From a virus, in the IMG/VR virus record IMGVR_UViG_3300036985_004030, positions 1-21,492 of that record: DNA of 21,492 bases, one strand, 5' to 3'. Of the stretch, positions 15,211-21,492 are shown piece by piece. The notes beneath the pieces are model-generated. The model was not told the DNA's origin, made no database searches, and saw only the letters and a program-made list of their open reading frames with translations. The position numbers and the translations under genes are program-made. The stretch's first letter is position 1, and each line of letters starts with the position of its first letter.

Positions 15211-15215
15211 TTACA

Positions 15216-16331
15216 ATGAAAAAAGTTCACTTTTATCTTTATGGCGCAATTGCAAATGAACCGGGTTCATTTGCACAAGAATTTGGAATCATTTCAGCAA
15301 AACAAGTTGCTGACTTCATTCATGCAAATTCTGGTGCTGAAGAATTAGTTGTTCATATCAATTCACCAGGCGGTGACGTTCATGAAGGGTTTGCAATCCA
15401 TGACATCCTTTCCACATCTGGAAAGAAGATCACAACAATCATTGAAGGAATGTGTGCATCAATTGCAACAATTGTTGCACTTGCTGGATCAACACGCGAA
15501 ATGACAGAACATTCAACATTCTTCATTCATAATGCTTTTGGTGGCGCAATGGGTGATGCTGAAGAATTGCAGAAATACACCAACGCTGTGAAAGAAGCAA
15601 CTGACAAAATCATTGACTTCTATGTTTCAAAAACTGGCGCTGAACGTGAAGCAATTTCAGCAATGATGTCAAACGAAACATCAATGGTTGCTGAAGAAGC
15701 AAAACGTCTTGGATTCATCACAGACATAAAAGTTCCGGTGACTGCAAAGATTCTTTCATTCACATCAATTCAAAAATCAAATAACAATTTTATAACAAAA
15801 GAAGACATGAAAAAAGAAAATCAAACACTTTTGGCTTCAATCAAAAATTTGCTTGGAATCAAAAATGAAGAAGTAATTGTTGCAATGCTTGACGTTGAAA
15901 CTGACAAAGGAACACTTCATGTTGAAAAGCCAAAAGTTGAAGGAATCATTTCAGTTGATGACGTTTGCACCATTGATGGCGCACCGGCAACTGAAGGTGA
16001 ATATACAACCAATGATGGCACAATTTACGCAATTGATGCTTCTGGAAAAGTCACAGCTGTGACAATCGAAGAAGAAGAAAACAAAGATTCTGAAGAAGTG
16101 ACTGCATTGAAAGCTTCATTGAAAGCATCTGAAGATGCACTTGAAGCAATGAAAGCTGAAAAGGAATCATTCGAAAATTCAATGACAATTGAATTGACAA
16201 ACATCAAGAAACAAATCACAAGCAACTACACACCGCCAAAAGACAAGAAGCAATTCAACAAGGGTGCTGTCTTGAATGAAGATCCGGCTGTTGCTTTGAG
16301 AGAAAGAAAAGAATCATATAATAAAAAGTAA
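15216..16331 (+). CDS. Prohead protease (ClpP-type) fused to a scaffold-like region (371 aa)
   Basis: This is the head-maturation protease. Residues 1-185 form a ClpP/S14 fold: VVHINSPGGDVHEGFAIHD (45-63), with the NSPGG motif at 49-53, catalytic Ser82 in GMCASIATI and His105 in FFIHNAFGG. The third residue is likely near E154 (ETSMVAEEAKRLGFI), since ClpP carries Asp or Glu there. Residues 186-371 are a scaffold-like extension: a Gly/Asp-rich beta domain (VCTIDGAPATEGEYTTNDGT, 250-269), then Glu/Lys coiled coil (about 285-335) and a basic tail. Such fusions of protease and scaffold are known in phage heads. It is followed by the capsid gene after 46 A-rich bases. A protease role is clear; the scaffold role is inferred. 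Confidence 0.88.
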   Translation: MKKVHFYLYGAIANEPGSFAQEFGIISAKQVADFIHANSGAEELVVHINSPGGDVHEGFAIHDILSTSGKKITTIIEGMCASIATIVALAGSTREMTEHSTFFIHNAFGGAMGDAEELQKYTNAVKEATDKIIDFYVSKTGAEREAISAMMSNETSMVAEEAKRLGFITDIKVPVTAKILSFTSIQKSNNNFITKEDMKKENQTLLASIKNLLGIKNEEVIVAMLDVETDKGTLHVEKPKVEGIISVDDVCTIDGAPATEGEYTTNDGTIYAIDASGKVTAVTIEEEENKDSEEVTALKASLKASEDALEAMKAEKESFENSMTIELTNIKKQITSNYTPPKDKKQFNKGAVLNEDPAVALRERKESYNKK

Positions 16332-16377
16332 TTAATAAAAACAAAAAACAATAAGTAAACAAAAAACAAATAAGAAG

Positions 16378-17598
16378 ATGAAAAAGTTTCCATTCAAATC
16401 AATTTTAGCCTTAACACTTGTATGTGTTGTGATGGCTTTACTACAAGTCGCAAATTTCATTCCAGCGGTTGTTGGTTTGAGTTTAGTTGCTTTCGTTATT
16501 CCGCAAACTGGTCTTGCAATGGGGGTTTTGAATCCAGCGCAATTGACATGGAATGGTAAGGAAATAATGGCTTTAAATGAAGCTATCTTTGAAAGCATTT
16601 TTGTGAATCCAGCTTTGACAGATGTTCACACAATTGTCACTGGAATTGTTGCCAAACAACAAATTGCATATTTGGGTTTGCTTGGATTGGTAGGAAAAAA
16701 AGGTGTTGGATGTGATCCAGCAAGTGACACAGCAACAGCAACGATGACTGAAAAATTCTGGCTTCCAGAATCTATTCAAATGCGTCTTGAAGAATGCTGG
16801 ACAACTTACAATGCAAGTTTCTTTGTATGGTCACAAAATAAAGGAATCAAACGTGCTGACTTAACAAATACTGACGTGATGGCTTTCATTGAAGAACGCG
16901 CTGGAACTGGACTTGATGAAGCAAAATTGCGTCATGCTTGGTTTGGTGACACAGATGCTTCAACAACAACTGATTCACCAGCTGGTGTGATCACAGCTGG
17001 AACTGACTTGTCTTTCTTCAATGCAATTGATGGTTTCTTCAAACAAATGTATGCAATTGTTGCGGTTACACCGGGAACAAAAGCTTCAACCATCACAAAA
17101 AATTCTGGTGTGTCTTATGCTTTACAAGCTTTTGACGCAACAGATGTGACAAATAAGGTTGTTATGGGATACATGGCTGACATCTTAGATGAAGGCGACA
17201 CACGTTTGACTGATCGCGATGACAAAATGTTCTTAGTGACAAAATCGGTGTATGATCAATTGAAACGCGAATACAAATCTTATGGAAATGTTGCGGATTC
17301 ATTCATGATGAACATCAACGGAATTCCAACATTAACTTATGATGGTGTTCCAGTGATCAAGTTTTCTTTCTGGGATCGTATGATTCGCGCATACCAAAAC
17401 AATGGTGTTGTTTGGTATCAACCGCACAGAATCATTTTGACTACAAAAGCAAATCTTCAAATTGGTGTTGAATCAGAAGAAGCATTGCGTGAACTTGATG
17501 TTCATTATGACAAAGTAAGTAAAAACAACTATATTGATGCTACATTCTTGATGGATGCAAAGATTGTTGAAGACTACATGATTTCTGTTGCATACTAA
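16378..17598 (+). CDS. Major capsid protein (406 aa)
   Basis: The size, position after the protease and sequence style (E-loop-like and spine-helix stretches, e.g. FEEWF-type aromatic/acidic runs and LREYKSYGNVADSFM near 300) fit an HK97-fold major capsid protein. Its N-terminus is unusual: residues 1-50 are almost entirely hydrophobic (about 8-23 and 27-42), starting MKKFPFKS, with a Gly-rich boundary at TGLAMGV. This resembles a double membrane segment or signal peptide rather than a charged delta domain. It may be removed by the adjacent protease. The start ATG has an AATAAGAAG leader and an intrinsic terminator follows the stop. Confidence 0.78.
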   Translation: MKKFPFKSILALTLVCVVMALLQVANFIPAVVGLSLVAFVIPQTGLAMGVLNPAQLTWNGKEIMALNEAIFESIFVNPALTDVHTIVTGIVAKQQIAYLGLLGLVGKKGVGCDPASDTATATMTEKFWLPESIQMRLEECWTTYNASFFVWSQNKGIKRADLTNTDVMAFIEERAGTGLDEAKLRHAWFGDTDASTTTDSPAGVITAGTDLSFFNAIDGFFKQMYAIVAVTPGTKASTITKNSGVSYALQAFDATDVTNKVVMGYMADILDEGDTRLTDRDDKMFLVTKSVYDQLKREYKSYGNVADSFMMNINGIPTLTYDGVPVIKFSFWDRMIRAYQNNGVVWYQPHRIILTTKANLQIGVESEEALRELDVHYDKVSKNNYIDATFLMDAKIVEDYMISVAY

Positions 17599-17606
17599 AA
17601 AAATAA

Positions 17607-17636
17607 GCAAGGGGTGTTTCACTCCTTGCATTTTAT
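17607..17636 (+). terminator. Intrinsic terminator after the capsid gene
   Basis: GCAAGGGGTG at 17607-17616 pairs with CACTCCTTGC at 17620-17629 (10 pairs, one G:U) around a TTT loop, followed by ATTTTATAAAT. The stem is GC-rich for this genome and starts nine bases after the capsid stop codon. It would limit transcription of the downstream genes relative to the capsid gene. Confidence 0.88.
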
Positions 17637-17657
17637 AAATTCTTAATACAAAAAAAA

Positions 17658-18236
17658 ATGACACAAATATGTGGACTATTAGCTTCTGGAATTGGTGCGG
17701 ATTGCACAAATCCATTGCAAGCCGGAACGGAAGACACACTTGTTCTTTTAAACAGAACACAAATTGCAACATTGACAAAGAACATTTCAAATCCACAAGT
17801 GATTGAAGACATCATTCTTGAATCCGCTGGACTTGGTTATGTTTTTCAAGGATTGAACAATTCAATCGCACCAAAATCAATGATGGTCAAAGGAAGATAT
17901 TTCCGCAACTGGTCACATGAAATCAACTTCATTGCATTTGATGTTGCACCAACTGCAAAGCAAGTGATTGAAGACATGAAAGATGGTGACTTGACTGCAA
18001 TTGTTTACAACAAATACAAAGGTGCATCCGGAAATTCAGCATTTGAAATTTATGGTTTGTATGCTGGCTTGAAAGCTGAATTGATTGAACGTGATGTGAC
18101 AAACACAGAAACGCAAGGTGCTTTCAATATCACTTTAAAGACAGACAATGAACGCGGTCTTGAACCATATCAACCACAAACATTGTTCATTTCTGACTAT
18201 GCAACAACACTTTTGGTTGTTGAAGGTCTTGTGTAA
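17658..18236 (+). CDS. Probable major tail (tube) protein (192 aa)
   Basis: The starting motif TQICGLLASGIGADCTNPLQAGTED, strand-rich middle and the segment FEIYGLYAGLKAELIERDV (about 130-148) followed by GAFNITLKTDNE resemble structural proteins of Bacteroidota phages that may be tail-tube subunits. No enzymatic motif or signal peptide is seen. An A-rich leader (ATACAAAAAAAA) precedes the ATG. It is the only gene bracketed by two hairpin terminators, so it could form its own high-level transcript. A tube protein sitting between capsid and portal is unusual. A capsid decoration protein is an alternative. Confidence 0.5.
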   Translation: MTQICGLLASGIGADCTNPLQAGTEDTLVLLNRTQIATLTKNISNPQVIEDIILESAGLGYVFQGLNNSIAPKSMMVKGRYFRNWSHEINFIAFDVAPTAKQVIEDMKDGDLTAIVYNKYKGASGNSAFEIYGLYAGLKAELIERDVTNTETQGAFNITLKTDNERGLEPYQPQTLFISDYATTLLVVEGLV

Positions 18237-18266
18237 TTAAACAAAGCATTTTTATTTCGAATACAT

Positions 18267-18299
18267 AAAAAAATGCTGAATGAACTTTCAGCATTTTTT
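18267..18299 (+). terminator. Intrinsic terminator after the probable tail-tube gene
   Basis: ATGCTGAA (18273-18280) pairs with TTCAGCAT (18287-18294) around a six-base loop TGAACT. An A run before the stem and a T run after it extend the pairing. The U-tract TTTTTTG is good. The next gene starts 15 bases further on, so some read-through must occur or another promoter must be present. Confidence 0.85.
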
Positions 18300-18313
18300 G
18301 TTAAAAAAAAAGT

Positions 18314-18862
18314 ATGGAAAGCCAGCTGGAAAGAATCAAATATGTGTTATCTTTGGAAGGAACCAAAAAGAACTGGCGCAAAAAACATTCAAGTGTTGAG
18401 TTTCAAAAAGCAAGTCAACTGAATCGTGAATTGTTTGGAATGCCATTGAACAAAGTCGCAAAATGCAAGTGCATTGAAGACATGTTTTTCATGTTGCACC
18501 GGCTGAATGTAGAAAAATTAAAAACCATTAATAAAATAAAAATGAATCAATTCAAATTAAAAAAAGGAAAGTTGATCACGCTTCATGGAATGGCAACAGC
18601 CTACACTGAACACAACATGACAGATGAAAAAGCAATTTTGCTTTTGAAAATTAGCAAGGGACACATCAAGTCATTTGAAGAATACCCATCAAATTGGGAA
18701 TCATTGGTGTTTGGTGCTGTAAAAAAAACAGAAGCACCAGTGTTGAAAGCTGAAGTAAAGGCTGAAGCAAAAGAAGAAATTTCACCGCTTCCAAAAGAAG
18801 AAAAGAAAATTGAATCTGAAGCAAAGAAGCCGGAATTCAAAAAGAAATTTAAGAAGAAATAA
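18314..18862 (+). CDS. Hypothetical basic/acidic protein before the portal (182 aa)
   Basis: The function is not recognised. The first 130 residues are helical and rich in Lys and hydrophobics (MESQLERIKYVLSLEG, KASQLNRELFGMPLNKV, CKCIEDMFFMLHRL). The segment FKLKKGKLITLHGMATAY at about 77-94 looks like a conserved core of unannotated Bacteroidota phage proteins. The last 50 residues are a low-complexity Lys/Glu/Ala tail ending KPEFKKKFKKK, probably disordered. It starts just after a terminator and precedes the portal by 19 bases. A head or connector accessory role is possible. One of few GAG Glu codons in this window falls in it. Confidence 0.55.
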   Translation: MESQLERIKYVLSLEGTKKNWRKKHSSVEFQKASQLNRELFGMPLNKVAKCKCIEDMFFMLHRLNVEKLKTINKIKMNQFKLKKGKLITLHGMATAYTEHNMTDEKAILLLKISKGHIKSFEEYPSNWESLVFGAVKKTEAPVLKAEVKAEAKEEISPLPKEEKKIESEAKKPEFKKKFKKK

Positions 18863-18881
18863 ACAAGCCAAAACATAAAAG

Positions 18882-20246
18882 GTGAAGGCAACAGCAACAG
18901 AAGTTTCAAAAAGAATCACGATCAGCGAAAACAAAACTGAAGGGATTTTGAACTATGACTTTGACAACGCATATCCGCAAAGAATTGTGGACATTGTCAA
19001 CGCGTCTGGTGCTGGAACTTCATGTGTCAACATGAAAACACGTTTTCTTGTTGGTGGTGGAATGAAAGACTTGACATTCTACAAATCAAAGGTGAACAAA
19101 GAAGGAATGACAATTGACCAGCTTTTGAGAAAGATTGCTGTGAACATGTCATACTTGCCATTTGTAGCCTTGCAAATAAATTATAACGCACTTTTTGAAC
19201 CGGTTGAAGTCAATTATGTTCCCTTCACTTATGTAAGGTTAACAAACAAAACTGACAAAGAACATGCTTCAATGGTTGCCATCTATGATGATTGGCAAAA
19301 AATAGGAACAAAGAAAATTGACAAAAAGAAAATTGACTTTCTGAATTTCTACAATAGAAATCCAGAAGTCATTCAAGCTGAAGTTGATGCTGTTGGCGGT
19401 TGGGAATTTTACAAGGGACAAGTCTTCTTGTATTCGCCAGAAGGGTTTGAATATCCGCTTGCAACGTATGATTCAGTGCTTGAAGACATTCAGACTGACA
19501 GCAAAGCAAAGATCTTTAAATTCAGAAACATCACAACAAATTTCATGGCTTCGCACATGGTTGTGACAAACAAGTTTGAAGATGAAGGTGATCGCGATGA
19601 ATTTCATGCAAACTTGGAAACTTTTCAAGGTTCTGAAGATGCAATGAAACTTTTTCACATTGAAAAAGAAACGGATGAAGACACAATTGAATTGAAGAAA
19701 ATTGAAATTCAAGACGTTGAAAAGCTTTATGAATTCACAGAATCTTCAGTGCGTGAAAATATTATTTTATCATTCAATCTTCCACCGGTGTTGTTGCTTA
19801 GAAATGCCGGAAGCGCTTTTTCAAGCAACCAGATTTCAGAAGCGACTGCATTCTACAATGGTATAACAGCGGATGAACGTCTTGTGATTGAAGAAATCTT
19901 CAAGGAAATTTTCACCGGGTTTGCTGAAAACATAAACACTTCAAATGACTATTCAATCATACCTTTCAAAGCGCCAGTTTCAGAATCAGAACTTGGTGCT
20001 GAATACTTGAAGTATTTCACAACAGATGAAATTCGCGAATCAAAAGGATATGCAAAAGCTGAACAAGTTCAGATTGAATCAAAGCCATTGTTTGAAGTTC
20101 TTGGTGTCGGTGGATTGCAAGCAATCAATTCAATGCTTGCGGATCCTATATTGACAAGGGAACAAAAGCTTGCACAATGTACAAACATATACAACTTATC
20201 AATGGAAAAGGCTGTTGAATTAGTTGATGGAATAAAAACAACATAG
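18882..20246 (+). CDS. Portal protein (454 aa)
   Basis: The portal is the ring at the head vertex through which DNA enters. The length is typical. The recognisable part is SFNLPPVLLL then RNAGSAFSSNQISEATAFYN at about 297-326, the helix-loop that in many portals reads 'PP.LLG....S.N..EA...F'. Upstream, IDQLLRKIAVNMSY and VNYVPFTYVRL fit the crown/clip helices and strands. The start is GTG 18882 (preceded by AAAAG). No good ATG exists upstream after the previous stop, and downstream Met residues would remove conserved-looking sequence. The stop is directly followed by the connector ATG. Other head proteins nearby support the call. Confidence 0.78.
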   Translation: MKATATEVSKRITISENKTEGILNYDFDNAYPQRIVDIVNASGAGTSCVNMKTRFLVGGGMKDLTFYKSKVNKEGMTIDQLLRKIAVNMSYLPFVALQINYNALFEPVEVNYVPFTYVRLTNKTDKEHASMVAIYDDWQKIGTKKIDKKKIDFLNFYNRNPEVIQAEVDAVGGWEFYKGQVFLYSPEGFEYPLATYDSVLEDIQTDSKAKIFKFRNITTNFMASHMVVTNKFEDEGDRDEFHANLETFQGSEDAMKLFHIEKETDEDTIELKKIEIQDVEKLYEFTESSVRENIILSFNLPPVLLLRNAGSAFSSNQISEATAFYNGITADERLVIEEIFKEIFTGFAENINTSNDYSIIPFKAPVSESELGAEYLKYFTTDEIRESKGYAKAEQVQIESKPLFEVLGVGGLQAINSMLADPILTREQKLAQCTNIYNLSMEKAVELVDGIKTT

Positions 20247-20849
20247 ATGGACGCGGTTCAACTTATAAAAATAGAAGACATTCAAAAGGTGAAGCCAATT
20301 TCATCAAATGCGGATGTGAACAAAAAACTGAATACTTTCATTCTTGAAGCGCAAGAATTTGATCTGGTTCCGTTTCTTGGTGATGAATTTTATATTTCTT
20401 TGGAAGAAGACTTTGTTGCACAACCATCACTTGAAACTTATTCTGACTTATTCAATGGCTGTGAATACACTTATTCTGGTGTAAAGTATAGACATAGAGG
20501 TGTCAAACAAATGCTTGTTTATTTCGCGTATTCGCGCTATCTTGCAGATGTTCAAAGCAATCAAACTGCTTTTGGAAATGTTGTGAAATCAACACCAGAT
20601 TCAACACCAGTTTCAGAAAAAACAATTGCAAGACAAGTCAATCAAGCATTGGCTGGTGCAAACAAATACAAAAGTGATCTTGATGACTACCTTTGCAGAA
20701 TGTCATCTTCATATCCGCTTTGGACTGGACGCATAGCTGACAGAACAAAAAGAAGTTCAATCAGACTTTCCGCTGTTGGTGGAAATGGGAAAATTGGAAG
20801 TTCAACTTGTTGCAGAAGATGCGGAAAATATTCAAATTGTAATTGCTAA
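20247..20849 (+). CDS. Head-tail connector protein with Cys-rich C-terminus (200 aa)
   Basis: The protein resembles the small helical connectors (DUF6712-like, as far as I recall) of Bacteroidota phages. It has DVNKKLNTFILEAQEFDLVP (residues 23-42), YRHRGVKQMLVYFAYSRYLA (81-100), QSNQTAFGNVVKST and a C-terminal helix up to LDDYL. These form the ring below the portal. The last 15 residues are unusual: TCCRRCGKYSNCNC carries five cysteines (C188, C189, C192, C198, C200), which could bind a metal or form disulfides. It starts immediately after the portal stop and is followed by an unfinished gene. Confidence 0.65.
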   Translation: MDAVQLIKIEDIQKVKPISSNADVNKKLNTFILEAQEFDLVPFLGDEFYISLEEDFVAQPSLETYSDLFNGCEYTYSGVKYRHRGVKQMLVYFAYSRYLADVQSNQTAFGNVVKSTPDSTPVSEKTIARQVNQALAGANKYKSDLDDYLCRMSSSYPLWTGRIADRTKRSSIRLSAVGGNGKIGSSTCCRRCGKYSNCNC

Positions 20850-20860
20850 AAAATTAAAAA

Positions 20861-21492
20861 ATGATAGAAGATTTGTTGTTGCGTGTGGTTTCAAATCCAC
20901 CGCTTGTTGCAAAAGGTTCACAACTTACATGGCAAGAACTTGATGGAAATTTTGTTGAAATATACAATGCTATCATGGCAAATTATTTGTCAAGCTACGT
21001 TGACGCGTATGACAACGGGGTGACTTATGACAATGTCATTGTCAATTATGCTGTTTATGATTCTGTGATCTGGAAATTCATCAACGGAACACCAAATGTT
21101 GGAACAACACCCGGCACTGATCCAACAAGATGGGAACGCGTTTTTGCTTCTGATCTTGCACACAAAAAAAATTCAGACACAATTCTTGCTGAAGGAACAG
21201 CGGATGAAGTGACAGCTGAACAACTTGCAATTCTTGTGAACGCTGGCGCTGTTGTTTTTTCCGTTTCAAAACTTGTAGCTTCAGCGGACGTGAAGACAGC
21301 ATTCAGTGTTCCGGTCAAAGTCATAACGCATCCGGGTGGCGCTTATGCCGGTAAAAAAATAAAAATTCTTTCTTCTGAAATTGAAAATTTGATTGAACTT
21401 AGTCCAGCATCTGTTGCATACGTTTCAAATCTTACAATGAACTTATATACAAACACAGCAACAAGGGTTCAATTCAATTTCTCAAACATTCT
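20861..21492 (+). CDS. Tail or receptor-binding candidate with carbohydrate-binding-like segment (partial)
   Basis: An open frame starts at ATG 20861 behind the A-rich leader CTAAAAAATTAAAAA and runs off the right edge; 210 codons are seen. The N-terminus (NPPLVAKGSQLTWQELDGNF, residues 12-31) is a start found in Bacteroidota phage tail or fibre proteins. Residues about 46-90 (VDAYDNGVTYDNVIVNYAVYD, then a VIWKFI stretch and PGTDPTRWERVF) resemble a chitin-binding/CBM5-12-like fold with its aromatic Tyr/Trp pattern. The rest looks strand-rich. A receptor-binding or adhesin role fits this and the position at the end of the head cluster, but the resemblance is by eye only. Confidence 0.6.
   Translation, partial: MIEDLLLRVVSNPPLVAKGSQLTWQELDGNFVEIYNAIMANYLSSYVDAYDNGVTYDNVIVNYAVYDSVIWKFINGTPNVGTTPGTDPTRWERVFASDLAHKKNSDTILAEGTADEVTAEQLAILVNAGAVVFSVSKLVASADVKTAFSVPVKVITHPGGAYAGKKIKILSSEIENLIELSPASVAYVSNLTMNLYTNTATRVQFNFSNI

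Noticed and set aside
16296-16322. TTGAGA/TATAAT pair before the capsid gene
   Set aside because: The spacer is only 15 bases and the pair lies inside the end of the protease gene in A-rich DNA, so it is probably chance.
1-21492. tRNA, rRNA, CRISPR array, insertion sequence or integrase
   Set aside because: No cloverleaf, no regularly spaced repeats, no transposase or recombinase motif were seen in either strand.

Overview
The window is one continuous piece of a tailed double-stranded DNA phage genome (or prophage) that probably infects a member of the Bacteroidota. Three things point there. The sequence is AT-rich, with Glu written almost only as GAA. Most genes start behind A-rich leaders rather than strong Shine-Dalgarno sites. 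The structural proteins resemble those of Bacteroidota siphovirus-like phages. Genes are packed tightly, many sharing ATGA or TAATG stop/start junctions. No tRNA, CRISPR array, insertion sequence, integrase or replication gene was seen.

Layout. Positions 1-1890 hold the packaging genes: the C-terminal end of a possible small terminase, a 98-base gap with a palindrome, an unknown 116-aa gene and the large terminase. Positions 1908-10336 hold neck and tail genes: an unknown gene, a tail-terminator candidate, an HK97 gp10-like neck candidate, several structural proteins, a small lipoprotein and the tape-measure protein. Positions 10340-14441 hold accessory genes: a small helix-turn-helix protein, a Cys-rich miniprotein, two GT-A-like glycosyltransferases separated by a 31-aa membrane miniprotein, a GT-B-like glycosyltransferase, a SAM methyltransferase and a further GT-A-like protein.

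Positions 14426-15136 carry the only minus-strand genes: a glycosyltransferase-like (DUF115/MptE-type) protein and a 59-aa zinc ribbon, behind a consensus-like sigma70 promoter. Rightward genes resume at 15216 with the head module: ClpP-type protease fused to a scaffold-like region, major capsid protein, probable major tail protein (bracketed by two intrinsic terminators), a Lys/Glu-rich unknown, portal and head-tail connector. The window ends inside a tail or receptor-binding candidate with a carbohydrate-binding-like segment.

How the parts fit. The terminases, portal, protease/scaffold and capsid build and fill the head. The connector, neck and terminator proteins join it to a tail whose length is set by the tape measure. 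The glycosyltransferase/methyltransferase island is not needed for basic assembly. It could decorate virion proteins, modify host surface sugars or act on DNA, and the sequence alone does not decide which. The least explained parts are this island, its two hidden miniproteins and the inverted two-gene cassette. GC is about 50% up to roughly position 660 and 30-43% in later lines that were counted, so a recombination joint near the start of the terminase gene is possible.
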